From NCBI GenBank assembly GCA_030656555.1, contig JAUSPN010000053.1:1-61330 (forward strand): a stretch of 61,330 nt of DNA, written 5' to 3'. The position numbers and the translations under genes are program-made. Each line of letters begins with the position of its first letter. Position 1 is the stretch's first letter. Below are positions 1 to 8,267 of this stretch, in pieces. Under the pieces are notes generated by a model. It was not told the DNA's origin and did no database searches. It worked only from the letters and a program-made list of their open reading frames with translations. Origin of the DNA: Candidatus Desulfaltia sp. (GTDB lineage Bacteria > Desulfobacterota > Desulfobacteria > Desulfobacterales > ETH-SRB1).

Positions 1-1235
1 CTTTTTAAAAACGCACTTCCTGCCCCTTGTTCAAAAAAAGATATTTCCTTATATACAGAATATGCAGATACACCGGGCTTGTCCAACAACCGGATAAGAT
101 TGTGGTTCGCTGCGCTCACACAATCTATCCTTATTCGTTCGTGTTGATGCTTCTGAATGTGACTTCCGTTTCCATTGCCGGCTTTTTCGGAGGCATCAGT
201 TGACGAGCTATTTTCAAACCATGTCTTTAATAACTTTTGGAGACCGCTTTTTTCATCTGTTTGTGATTGAAAGGACTTTTGTTTAATCCTGTGCGGAAGG
301 ACTAAACAGGCAGCTTTTTGAATGTCTGCTTCCGTTACTTTCGTATGACCGTGAGAAGCCGCCATTGTTCTGGCTGTTTTAATGATAAAAAGATCGGTAC
401 GATGGCCATCTACACCGAAGTCAAGAGCCATCCGGGCCGAAAGTTTGTACATCTTCTCAGGGCATACTACCTTTGATAATGTTTTAGAGGCATTGAGAAT
501 AGAGTCTCTTAACTGCTTTTCTTTTTCTTTCCATGAGTTGACAAAGGCGCTTGGATCATTCTCAAAATCGAGATACCTTTTGATAACAGAAGTTCTGTGA
601 TCAATGTCATCCAGGCCCTTAACATAAACGCAGAGGCCGAACCGATCCAGAAGTTGTGGGCGCAGTTCCCCTTCTTCTGGGTTCATAGTTCCCACGAGTA
701 TCACCCGTGCCGGATGGCTAAAGGAGATTCCTTCACGTTCGACAATATTAACACCGGATGCCGCAACATCCAGCAATATGTCCACCAGGTGGTCATCAAG
801 CAGGTTCACTTCATCTACGTACAGAATAGCGCGATTAGCCTCAGCCAGAATTCCGGGTTGAAAACGCCTTTCACCCTTCTTGATGGCATATTCTATGTCA
901 AGAGTGCCAATAACCCGATCTTCGGTAGCTCCGAGTGGTAAATCAACAACAGCCATTTTCTGCGTTGTAATCGGCAACTTTTTATCTTTTTCTATTCGCA
1001 CGCGACAGTCATCGCATAGAGAGCCAACGTCTTTCGGGTCACAGTGAAAACGACAGCCCTCTACCACTTCAATTTCCGGCAAGAGAGATGCCAGGCTACG
1101 AATAGCCGTAGATTTAGCCGTGCCCTTTTGGCCGCAAATCAGCACCCCCCTTAAAAGAGGATTAATTACGTTAAGGATTAAAGCCTCCTTCATCTCATCC
1201 TGCCCTACGATAGCCGTAAAAGGAAAAGTAATCAT
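1..1235 (-). CDS. Mg-chelatase subunit I-like AAA+ ATPase (3' end outside window)
   Basis: The frame opens with ATG at 1235 and stays open to the left edge, so about 411 residues of a longer protein are visible. Walker A is GQKGTAKS at residues 35-42, and Walker B (ILYVDEVNLL) follows at about 136-145. Then come GTMNPEEGELRPQLLDRFG and a lid region (VDGHRTDLFIIKTARTMAA) typical of BchI/ChlI. Four cysteines at 61, 65, 74 and 77 form a C-x3-C-x8-C-x2-C insertion after Walker A that could bind a metal. This family drives metal insertion (Mg or Co chelatase) or acts as a MoxR-like chaperone. No large chelatase subunit is visible, so the substrate is unknown. It is transcribed in line with the sigma-54 activator upstream and has its own sigma-54 promoter candidate about 60 bases upstream. 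Confidence 0.85.
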   Translation of the reverse strand, partial: MITFPFTAIVGQDEMKEALILNVINPLLRGVLICGQKGTAKSTAIRSLASLLPEIEVVEGCRFHCDPKDVGSLCDDCRVRIEKDKKLPITTQKMAVVDLPLGATEDRVIGTLDIEYAIKKGERRFQPGILAEANRAILYVDEVNLLDDHLVDILLDVAASGVNIVEREGISFSHPARVILVGTMNPEEGELRPQLLDRFGLCVYVKGLDDIDHRTSVIKRYLDFENDPSAFVNSWKEKEKQLRDSILNASKTLSKVVCPEKMYKLSARMALDFGVDGHRTDLFIIKTARTMAASHGHTKVTEADIQKAACLVLPHRIKQKSFQSQTDEKSGLQKLLKTWFENSSSTDASEKAGNGNGSHIQKHQHERIRIDCVSAANHNLIRLLDKPGVSAYSVYKEISFFEQGAGSAFLK

Positions 1236-1295
1236 ACAGACTCCTCTATTTCAAAAGATGACTCAAAACCATAAGATTTCATTCCTTATAAATAT

Positions 1296-1311
1296 ATCAA
1301 GATGTGTGCCA
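1296..1311 (-). promoter_or_regulatory. candidate sigma-54 promoter of the AAA ATPase gene
   Basis: On the minus strand the bases read TGGCACACATCTTGAT. The -24 element (TGGCAC) is perfect and the GG-to-G spacing is 11, as sigma-54 requires. The -12 element is TTGAT rather than the preferred TTGCA, which weakens the call. Transcription would begin about 50 bases before the ATG at 1235. Support comes from the matching site at 5505-5521, the nearby sigma-54 activators, and the shared upstream motif at 1401-1416. Confidence 0.55.
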
Positions 1312-1380
1312 AGTGTATTATTGAAAGTTTCATGTATATATTTCATATATTAAGGCATATATCCTGAATCGATCCTTATC

Positions 1381-1418
1381 TTGCAAGGTGCATTATTATC
1401 GTTGCATGTAGTTGCAAA
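1381..1418. promoter_or_regulatory. candidate activator-binding site (UAS) with TTGCA repeats
   Basis: The motif GTTGCATGTAGTTGCA lies at 1401-1416, and a further TTGCAAGGTGCA lies at 1381-1392. Nearly the same arrangement (GTTGCA-AGTAA-GTTGCA) occurs at 5609-5625. Both sit about 90 bases upstream of a sigma-54-like promoter on the minus strand. This is the usual distance for enhancer-binding proteins, and two such proteins are encoded beside the sites. That either regulator binds here is inference. Confidence 0.5.
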
Positions 1419-1454
1419 TTGAAATACTTGCTGCGCCAGGGTGGGGGTAGAAGA

Positions 1455-2804
1455 CTATTCGAACGAATCATACGATTTATGCTCCAGGCCGTATTTCTTC
1501 ATCTTTCTCCAGAGGGTGGTTTTGTGGATACCAAGCTCTCTGGCAGTCCAGCCGCGATGACCATAGTACTTTTGCAAAGTCTGTTTTATCAGTTCTGCTT
1601 CGGTTTCCTGCAAAGTTTTTTCGGACAAAGAGGAAGGGGAGGGTGATTTTTCTCTTTGGTAACTTTCCATACTCTTTGGAAGGTGTTTCAACTCTAATAT
1701 ATCTTCACGACAGAGTACAAAAGCATGCTCAATAATATTTTCCAGTTCCCTGATATTGCCTGGAAAGTCATGGTTCATAAACTTTTCCATTACTTCATTT
1801 GACACATTGGAAATCTTTTTTCCGGTAAGCGTATTGAATTTCTTAATAAAGTGGTCAACCAGAAGCGGAATATCATCCATACGCTCCGATAGTAACGGCA
1901 GATCTATCCTTATGACACTAATCCGGTAATACATATCATCTCGAAATCTTTCCTTTCTTATCAGCTCAAGAAGATCACGATTTGTGGCCGTGATAATGCG
2001 CGCATTTGTCCTGAGTGTTATGTTTGACCCTAACGGCTCATAGGTACTATCCTGGAGAACCCGCAGAAGTTTGACCTGGATTGAAGGCGAAATATCTCCA
2101 ATTTCGTCAAGAAAGAGTGTACCTCCATTGGCAAGAGAGAATCGTCCGTACTTGTCCTGCTTGGCGTCGGTGAATGCACCTTTTACGTAACCGAAGAGTT
2201 CACTTTCAAGCAGAGTGTCTGGAAGGGCTCCACAGTTTACGACTACAAAAGGCTTTTTTTTTCTTGGACTCAGGTCGTGAATTGCTCTGGCAAAGAGTTC
2301 CTTGCCGGTACCGCTTGCTCCCTGGATAAGAACCGTTGAGTTGCTCTGGGCAATGTCAGGCAACATTTTGAACAGATCCTGCATCTTGTGATTTTTGCCG
2401 ATTATATCTTTGAAGGTATACTGCTGAGCAATTTCCTTTTTCAGAGACTCTATGGCTGAAAGATCTCGAAACGTCTCTACTCCGCCGATCACCTTGCCCT
2501 GCCAATCTTTCAATACAGCAGTGGAAATACTTACCGGAATTGTCCTGTCCTGCTTGTTCTTGATGTTGATCTTCATGTCAAGGACGCTGCTGTCGGTATT
2601 TATCGTCTTCTTAAGAGCGCAACCTCTTTTGCAAATGCTGGCGTGAAATATTTCCCAACACTTTTTAGCAATCGCTTCCTGTCTGCTGATCCCTGTAATT
2701 TTTTCGGCAGCACGATTAAATGAGGTAATATTCCAATCCTTGTCTACGGTAAAAACTCCTTCGGTTAGACTTTCTAAAACAGTATACAAGAAGGGTGCTT
2801 CCAT
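1455..2804 (-). CDS. PAS-domain sigma-54-dependent transcriptional activator (NtrC family)
   Basis: 449 residues. An N-terminal PAS domain spans about 1-120, the AAA+ domain about 130-370, and a Fis-type helix-turn-helix about 415-440 (RELGIHKTTLWRKMKK). Walker A is GASGTGKE at 162-169 and Walker B ends in FLDEIGD. The sigma-54 contact loop reads GAFTDA (209-214) instead of GAFTGA; the F and T needed for contact remain. Cysteines 49, 58 and 62 in the PAS domain are conserved in the paralogue at 5767-7092, which suggests a redox or metal-sensing role (inference). It starts 66 bases after the TmcB-like gene and may be the last gene of that operon. There is no receiver domain, so the signal is probably sensed directly by PAS. 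Confidence 0.9.
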   Translation of the reverse strand: MEAPFLYTVLESLTEGVFTVDKDWNITSFNRAAEKITGISRQEAIAKKCWEIFHASICKRGCALKKTINTDSSVLDMKINIKNKQDRTIPVSISTAVLKDWQGKVIGGVETFRDLSAIESLKKEIAQQYTFKDIIGKNHKMQDLFKMLPDIAQSNSTVLIQGASGTGKELFARAIHDLSPRKKKPFVVVNCGALPDTLLESELFGYVKGAFTDAKQDKYGRFSLANGGTLFLDEIGDISPSIQVKLLRVLQDSTYEPLGSNITLRTNARIITATNRDLLELIRKERFRDDMYYRISVIRIDLPLLSERMDDIPLLVDHFIKKFNTLTGKKISNVSNEVMEKFMNHDFPGNIRELENIIEHAFVLCREDILELKHLPKSMESYQREKSPSPSSLSEKTLQETEAELIKQTLQKYYGHRGWTARELGIHKTTLWRKMKKYGLEHKSYDSFE

Positions 2805-2870
2805 TTTAAATAAAGGGCTCCTTTTCTCAATCTTACTCGCAAATGACCTTTTACGAGAGCATCGGTGTTT

Positions 2871-4199
2871 TTATACGTCAATCACCACACGCGGTTTTTC
2901 TATACATTCATATAGTATGTCACTCAGAAACCTAACATTCATGCCAAGCTTATAGTGACGGATAACATCCTCAAGCCCACCATAGCAGCTATGGCAGGGA
3001 GCAATAACGGTTTCTACATGTGTGGCTGCCAGCTGCCTGGCTTTAATTTTGCTTCCGTGCATCTGTTTCATCTTCCAGTGTGGGCCGCAGTTTATGACGC
3101 CGGCTCCGGCACAGCAACAGTAGCTGTGCTCACGGTTCGGGTGCATTTCCACAAATTCCTTACATGTGGCATTTATCAAATAACGGGCCATTTTATACAA
3201 AGCACTTCCCTTGTCCACATTGCACGGGTCATGGAGAGTCACGGGTTCTTCAAATTTCTTAGCGATGCTTATCTTTCCATCACGCAGCAGCTCATAATAA
3301 AATTCAATGGAATTGACTATCTCTATTGGATACCATTTCCAGCCAAGCCATTTGTTGCCAACATCGTAAATAGAGTCGCACTCACTCATAAGGATTTTTT
3401 TGACCTTAAGCCTCATAGCAGTCTCAAAATGGGTCTTCTTTACCCGACCCATTATTTCATTATCACCAGTGTACATAGTCATATCGCTGTTATCAGGGCC
3501 GGGCGTGGCAGGCATGGTCCAGTTCACCCCTGCAGTATCCATGATCACAGCCGTTTTATATATAAACTGAGCACGAAACTCTGGCCGAGGACTTATAACT
3601 GAGTACATGATGTCTGCGCCTTCTTTCTCAATAGGGATTCGAAGTGTGGCTATTTCGTTTTGAGCTTCGTCTTCTTGCTGCTGCAGGCTATTGATCCATT
3701 CATCCTCTTTGATCCACATCTGGTTCATGGTGACTGAATAGGAATTTGCTATATCCTGAATATACTGTGGCGTAACGCCCAACATATAGCAAATCCACCG
3801 GACGATAAGGATAATGTCGGCGACATCGATTCCAAATGGACAGTACATGGCACATCTACGACATAGGTCGCATTCTGTTTGGGCTATTTCAGACGCTTTT
3901 TTTATAAACTCGGGGCTTACTTTCCCTTTCTTCTTCAGGATCTCCCAGATTGTTTGCTTTACCTTGACAACAGGAGCATAGTATGGATCTTTATCGTGTG
4001 AAAGGTAGTAATGGCAGGCCTCAGAGCAAAGTCCGCAGCTAACACATGTATCCACATATGCCTTGAGATAGGCACTGGTCTCGCCTTTCAACACACGGCT
4101 TATCACCTGCTGGATCATGTCCGTCGTCAGCCTCGCAGCGCCTTCGTCCAAGCCTATATCTACGAACTTTTTTTCCGGTTTCTTGACAGATTGAGCCAT
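2871..4199 (-). CDS. HdrD/TmcB-like iron-sulfur electron-transfer protein
   Basis: 442 residues, no signal peptide or membrane segment. Two ferredoxin-type motifs bind 4Fe-4S clusters: C52-x2-C55-x2-C58-x3-C62 and C110-x2-C113-x2-C116-x3-C120-P. Two CCG-type cysteine regions follow near the C-terminus (HDPCN with YCCCAGAG, and APCHSCYGG), as in heterodisulfide reductase subunit D, DsrK and TmcB. It sits 12 bases after a tryptophan-rich repeat protein resembling TmcD, and this partner makes TmcB of the Desulfovibrio Tmc complex the closest analogue. Tmc passes electrons between periplasmic cytochrome c3 and the cytoplasm. The membrane cytochrome b (TmcC) and cytochrome c3 (TmcA) are not beside it here, so it may work with partners encoded elsewhere. 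DsrK- or GlcF-like roles are alternatives. Confidence 0.82.
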   Translation of the reverse strand: MAQSVKKPEKKFVDIGLDEGAARLTTDMIQQVISRVLKGETSAYLKAYVDTCVSCGLCSEACHYYLSHDKDPYYAPVVKVKQTIWEILKKKGKVSPEFIKKASEIAQTECDLCRRCAMYCPFGIDVADIILIVRWICYMLGVTPQYIQDIANSYSVTMNQMWIKEDEWINSLQQQEDEAQNEIATLRIPIEKEGADIMYSVISPRPEFRAQFIYKTAVIMDTAGVNWTMPATPGPDNSDMTMYTGDNEIMGRVKKTHFETAMRLKVKKILMSECDSIYDVGNKWLGWKWYPIEIVNSIEFYYELLRDGKISIAKKFEEPVTLHDPCNVDKGSALYKMARYLINATCKEFVEMHPNREHSYCCCAGAGVINCGPHWKMKQMHGSKIKARQLAATHVETVIAPCHSCYGGLEDVIRHYKLGMNVRFLSDILYECIEKPRVVIDV

Positions 4200-4211
4200 G
4201 ACAGATCACCA

Positions 4212-5474
4212 TCAAATCTTTGTTATCGGTAAAACCCTGCGATAATATTTTCCATTTTCGATAGCTCTAATCAGAACCTTATTCCCATTCGGGCTGAAAA
4301 CCGGATTCCATAAAGCTTCGCAATAATGTTTCCATGGCTTACCATTAATGACAATGGTATAATATTCTTTTTTCCCCACCTTAGCTGCAACATTGCGGCT
4401 GTCCGGGCTGAAAACCGGTTGCCATGCCATGTCATAGGTATCTTTCCATGACTGGTCGTCGACAACAATGGTCCATCGCCCTTTATCCCTGCCGGCTGCG
4501 GCCACACTGTTGCCGTCCGGGCTGAAAACAACATCTGTGATAAGGTCGCTAAACGTTGTTATCCAGGGATGTCCGTCCACAGCTATTGTCCATTTGCCGA
4601 ACTTGGGTGCAACAATAGCTGCCAGTTTTGAACCGTCAGGACTATAGATTTGGCCCCATAGCTGAAAAAACTTGCGATCCCATGTCTGTTTTCCGTTTTC
4701 AGCGAGAGTCCACTTGTCCGCCACCCTTACCGGCGCTGCAACTGCTTTATTGTCAGGACTGAACACAGGCGCCCAAACGCAACTAAATGTATCTTGCCAG
4801 AGCGCCCCATCCACCGCCACAGTATAATCATAAAGACTTGTTCTAACTTCGGCTGCCAGCTTCTTGCTGTTTGGGCTAAAAGCCAATCCCCATACATTCA
4901 CAAAATTTCTGTCCCAGGCTTTGCCGTCAGGCGCTGCCGTATAGCATCCCTCCTGAAACTTAAAAATATCACCTTTTCTAAATGCTACGGTTTGAACCAC
5001 GGCCGCTGTCCTTTTGCCATCTGGACTTATCGTAAGGTTATTTATGTCGTAAAACATCTTTTCCCAGGATTCGTCGTTGACGACAACACCATACTGACTG
5101 TCTTGCCTGATGGTCGCAGCGATATTCTCGCCATTTGGGCTAAATATGGTATTCCACACATAATCGAAGCTATTTTTCCAGGCATTGCCGTCCACAGCAA
5201 CCGTCCATTTGCCTTTCTGAGAGACAAGAGCTGTGAGCCGGCCAGCAGGTCCGAACCTGGTGTGCCAAATCCTGTCAAAGTGGTTTCCCCAGATTTTTCC
5301 ATTAACACAGACATTGAATTCGCCTTTCCCAATCTTCACAATAGCTGCTATCTTTTCTCCATCTGGACTGACATTTGGCTCTTCGACCCACTCAAACTTA
5401 GCCTTCCAGTTACCGGTATTCGCGACCAGTCTGGTGCCTGTCTCCCAGTTCCAACAGTTTGAATAGAGCATCAT
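4212..5474 (-). CDS. Tryptophan-rich WD40-like beta-propeller protein, TmcD-like
   Basis: 420 residues built of roughly ten repeats. Each carries an FSPDG/SPNG turn, then KxAA(x)V, a WTVAVDG strand and a W-x5-F/Y-x3-W spacer, so tryptophan is very abundant. There is no signal peptide, so it is probably cytoplasmic. TmcD, the fourth Tmc subunit in Desulfovibrio, is described as a tryptophan-rich protein, and here the gene directly precedes a TmcB-like gene (12-base gap). A scaffold role in the complex is inference. Two ATGs stand in tandem at 5474 and 5471; the GGGAGG Shine-Dalgarno at 5476-5481 fits the second better. A good sigma-54 promoter lies 30-50 bases upstream. Confidence 0.75.
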   Translation of the reverse strand: MMLYSNCWNWETGTRLVANTGNWKAKFEWVEEPNVSPDGEKIAAIVKIGKGEFNVCVNGKIWGNHFDRIWHTRFGPAGRLTALVSQKGKWTVAVDGNAWKNSFDYVWNTIFSPNGENIAATIRQDSQYGVVVNDESWEKMFYDINNLTISPDGKRTAAVVQTVAFRKGDIFKFQEGCYTAAPDGKAWDRNFVNVWGLAFSPNSKKLAAEVRTSLYDYTVAVDGALWQDTFSCVWAPVFSPDNKAVAAPVRVADKWTLAENGKQTWDRKFFQLWGQIYSPDGSKLAAIVAPKFGKWTIAVDGHPWITTFSDLITDVVFSPDGNSVAAAGRDKGRWTIVVDDQSWKDTYDMAWQPVFSPDSRNVAAKVGKKEYYTIVINGKPWKHYCEALWNPVFSPNGNKVLIRAIENGKYYRRVLPITKI

Positions 5475-5504
5475 GCCTCCCTTTATTTATGATACTCTTT
5501 TATC

Positions 5505-5521
5505 AACAAAATTCGTGCCAA
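5505..5521 (-). promoter_or_regulatory. sigma-54 promoter of the TmcD/TmcB-like operon
   Basis: The minus strand reads TTGGCACGAATTTTGTT. The -24 element TGGCACG is perfect, four bases separate it from TTGTT, and the GG-to-G spacing is 11. The start point would fall near 5493, giving a leader of about 20 bases before the TmcD-like gene. A sigma-54 activator gene lies immediately upstream. Confidence 0.68.
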
Positions 5522-5608
5522 ATCTAATTTTGCTGTAATTAGCAATATATTCAACAGTGTAAATACATCATGCAGACGATCAGGATAGTTGGATATAGCA
5601 ATATAATG

Positions 5609-5634
5609 GTTGCAAGTAAGTTGCATTATGCAAC
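5609..5634. promoter_or_regulatory. candidate activator-binding site (UAS)
   Basis: GTTGCA-AGTAA-GTTGCA at 5609-5625 overlaps a perfect palindrome, GTTGCAT-T-ATGCAAC, at 5620-5634. It lies about 90 bases upstream of the sigma-54 promoter at 5505-5521. The same half-site arrangement occurs at 1401-1416, at the same distance from the other sigma-54 candidate. Binding by one or both neighbouring activators is inferred. Confidence 0.55.
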
Positions 5635-5766
5635 ACAAGGATTGCGCAGAAAGAATTACTTAAACTTAGCTCCCTTTGGGTGAATTTTTTTGAAGTTAAT
5701 CAGTTTGCAGGAAATATTTTGTTAAGGTGTGAGGGGGAAAGAGAGAAGAATGAGATGCTTTTACAA

Positions 5767-7092
5767 TCAGGGTTTAAGACCGTATTTTTTTAACTTCCTC
5801 CACAAAGTTGTCTTGTGGACACCCAGCTCTTTTGCTGTTCTGTCACGATGGCCATAGTTTTTTTCCAATATTTTTTTGATCAAAAGCCTTTCAGTTTCTT
5901 CAAGCGTATTATGAGGTAACAAAGCTAAGGCAGAATCTTCCGGCTCCCTGTAATGCAGGCCCCTGGGAAGGTGTCGCAGCCCTATTAGCGGATCTTTGCA
6001 AAGCACGAAAGCATGCTCAATAATATTTTCCAGCTCTCTGACATTACCGGGGTAGTCGTAGTTCATAAGCTTTTCCATGACTTCATCGGATACACCGCTA
6101 ATCTGGTTATCCATGAGAAAGTTAAACTTATTAATGAAGTGCTCAATCAGAAGGGGGATATCGTCACTTCTTTCCCGCAGTAGAGGAAGGTCTATCCTGA
6201 TCACGTTGATCCGGTAATAAATATCTTCACGAAAGGTTCCTTCCTTTATTAGTTCAACAAGGTCACGATTTGTAGCGGTAATAACGCGAGCATCAGCGGT
6301 GACCGTTTTGTTTGAACCCAGGGGCTCATATTGTTTTTGGTGGAGAACCCTAAGGAGTTTTACCTGCACCGAAGGTGATATGTCTCCAATCTCATCAAGA
6401 AAAATAGTGCCCCCTTTTACCAGAGCAAATCGACCCGGCTTATCTGTCTTGGCATCAGTGAAAGCACCTTTTACATATCCAAATAATTCACTTTCAAGCA
6501 AAGTATCAGGCAGGGCGCCGCAATTTATAATCACAAAAGGTTTCCTCTTTCTTGGACTCAGGTCGTGAATCGCTCTGGCAAAGAGTTCCTTGCCGGTACC
6601 GCTTGCTCCCTGGATCAGAACACTCGAATTACTCTGAGCGATGTCGGGAAGCGTTTTAAATATGTCCTGTATTTTGTGATTTTTACTAATTATGTCTTTA
6701 AAGGTATACTGCCTGGCAAGTTCCTTCTTTAAGGATTCAACAGCCGAGATATCTCGAAACGTTTCTACGCCGCCTACAACCTTTCCGTGCTCGTTTTTTA
6801 AAATAGCCGTAGATATACTTACCGGGACAGATTTATCCTCTCGATTTTTGATAGTAATCCTGCAGTCAAGGAGATTTTTCCCTGTAGTAATCGTCTTTTT
6901 CAGAGCACAACCTGTTTTGCAAATACTGGCATGGAAAATATCGGAACACTTTCTTCCCAAGGCCTCTCTGGCGCTTATGCCTGTAATTTTTTCTGCGGCC
7001 CTATTAAATGATGTAATATTCCAGTTTCTATCAATAGTAAAAACACCTTCGGTTATGCTATCCAAAATAGTATGTATAAATTTTTGCTCCAT
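5767..7092 (-). CDS. PAS-domain sigma-54-dependent transcriptional activator, paralogue
   Basis: 441 residues, co-linear and closely similar throughout to the protein at 1455-2804. The PAS domain has cysteines at 49, 58 and 62, followed by the AAA+ domain with GASGTGKE and the variant loop GAFTDA, then a Fis-type helix-turn-helix (KELGVHKTTLWRKLKKYGL) at the C-terminus. It stands alone upstream of the TmcD/TmcB-like operon, separated from it by the UAS and sigma-54 promoter. The recognition helices of the two paralogues are almost the same (HKTTLWRK), so they may bind the same sites. The start at 7092 has no strong Shine-Dalgarno. A tract of 65 bases (6551-6615) is nearly identical to 2263-2327, well above the surrounding divergence. 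Confidence 0.9.
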   Translation of the reverse strand: MEQKFIHTILDSITEGVFTIDRNWNITSFNRAAEKITGISAREALGRKCSDIFHASICKTGCALKKTITTGKNLLDCRITIKNREDKSVPVSISTAILKNEHGKVVGGVETFRDISAVESLKKELARQYTFKDIISKNHKIQDIFKTLPDIAQSNSSVLIQGASGTGKELFARAIHDLSPRKRKPFVIINCGALPDTLLESELFGYVKGAFTDAKTDKPGRFALVKGGTIFLDEIGDISPSVQVKLLRVLHQKQYEPLGSNKTVTADARVITATNRDLVELIKEGTFREDIYYRINVIRIDLPLLRERSDDIPLLIEHFINKFNFLMDNQISGVSDEVMEKLMNYDYPGNVRELENIIEHAFVLCKDPLIGLRHLPRGLHYREPEDSALALLPHNTLEETERLLIKKILEKNYGHRDRTAKELGVHKTTLWRKLKKYGLKP

Positions 7093-7468
7093 ATATGACT
7101 CTGTTAATTTACTCCAATATCAATATTTGTGAAGCTGATTTTAAAAATCGCACATTATACCCTTTGTAAGTATAATCTATAAATTGCAGACAACATGAGA
7201 AATATCAAGCGCTTTCTATACGGATGTTTCCCTTTCCTAAGGTTTTGAAGAAAATGATCCGCTCCCTTAATGTCGGCGCCAAGGTTTGGCGACTGTCTCA
7301 CTCAATGGGTTTGGATTAACGCAACCAGGATAGCAATGTTTTGATAATACCAACTTTTTTCTTGATAATAGAAAAAAAGTTGTTACACTTAATCTCTCTG
7401 AGAAATCTTTATAAAATTAAGCGGTTTAGAGTCAATAAAAATTAAAAACCTAAATAGGTTTACCTGCT
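7093..7468. other. intergenic region between divergent genes
   Basis: No coding region is supported in these 376 bases. Two small structures are visible: CGCCAA-GGT-TTGGCG at 7277-7291, and an AT-rich inverted repeat at 7351-7382 (CAACTTTTTTCT paired with AGAAAAAAAGTTG, one bulge). The promoters of both flanking genes must lie here, but no convincing -35/-10 pair or TGGCAC element was found. Confidence 0.4.
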
Positions 7469-8257
7469 ATGGATAATACTTTTTCTGTATTAACACTCAA
7501 TCTGCGTTTTGGCCTGGCAGATGACGGCCCCAACAACTGGAATCACCGGAAAAAATGCTTTCCCTATCTTTTAAAAAACCATAGCGTAGACTTTATCGGT
7601 TTTCAGGAAGCAAACGATTTCCAAACAGATTTTCTTAAAGATATCCTGCCTGAATTTAACTTTATTGGAAAGAGAAGCCCTGCTCCGTCCTTTTGGCAAA
7701 ATAATATTATTTTCTATAAAAAAACATGGGAATGTATTCATAATGAACACTTTTTCCTGAGCCAAACGCCAATGATACCCAGCCGTTCCCGTGAAAGTCG
7801 TTGGCCCAGGCAATGCACTATTGGAATGTTTAAAAATAAAAACCGGGTTTTGATATATATAAATACCCATTTTGATTTTGATGCCGCAGTCCAGACCAAA
7901 AGCGCCAAGCTGATTATGGAACGGTTATCACACCTGCCGCCTAAACCACCCGTAATTCTCATGGGAGACTTTAATGCGATCCCTTCGTCTCCTTGTTATA
8001 AGATATTAACAGGTCAGAATAAAAAATCAAATTCAACAAACAGGCTCTATTTTAAAAACACCTTCAGAAAACCTTTCCCTGGAACACACCACGGGTTTTC
8101 AGGAAATAAAAACGGGAATCATATTGACTGGATTCTTTATAGCGGCGGAATTATTCCTCAGGAAAGCAAAATAATATACGATATAATTAATGGGATTCAT
8201 CCATCAGATCACTACCCGGTTTATGCAAAATTCAAATGGGAAAGGGATGGAGTCTAA
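7469..8257 (+). CDS. Endonuclease/exonuclease/phosphatase family protein
   Basis: 262 residues with the family signatures in order: TLNLRFG near the N-terminus, GFQEA (metal-binding Glu) at about 48, INTHFDFD near 130, LMGDFNAIPSS at about 165, HIDWIL near 225, and the C-terminal SDHYPV with the catalytic His. Members cleave phosphodiester or phosphomonoester bonds with Mg; this length and motif set resemble the YafD/YbhP-type group. No signal peptide. It is a single gene facing the minus-strand cell-envelope train, with only 10 bases between its stop and the bactofilin stop, so the two are convergent. The substrate cannot be told from the sequence. Confidence 0.85.
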   Translation: MDNTFSVLTLNLRFGLADDGPNNWNHRKKCFPYLLKNHSVDFIGFQEANDFQTDFLKDILPEFNFIGKRSPAPSFWQNNIIFYKKTWECIHNEHFFLSQTPMIPSRSRESRWPRQCTIGMFKNKNRVLIYINTHFDFDAAVQTKSAKLIMERLSHLPPKPPVILMGDFNAIPSSPCYKILTGQNKKSNSTNRLYFKNTFRKPFPGTHHGFSGNKNGNHIDWILYSGGIIPQESKIIYDIINGIHPSDHYPVYAKFKWERDGV

Positions 8258-8267
8258 AAAAATCTCT

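Noticed and set aside
382-941. Two plus-strand open frames near the left edge
   Set aside because: They are antisense to the chelatase-like ATPase, which runs off the window on the minus strand and has strong motifs.
2955-3602. Long plus-strand open frame of 215 codons
   Set aside because: It lies antisense within the TmcB-like gene, whose motifs are clear; the translation has no family likeness and no ribosome site.
4794-5462. Plus-strand open frame of 222 codons
   Set aside because: Antisense shadow of the repetitive TmcD-like gene; its periodicity mirrors the tryptophan repeats.
7277-7291. CGCCAA-GGT-TTGGCG as a terminator or operator
   Set aside because: The stem is only six bases, with no T-run and no gene end or promoter close by.
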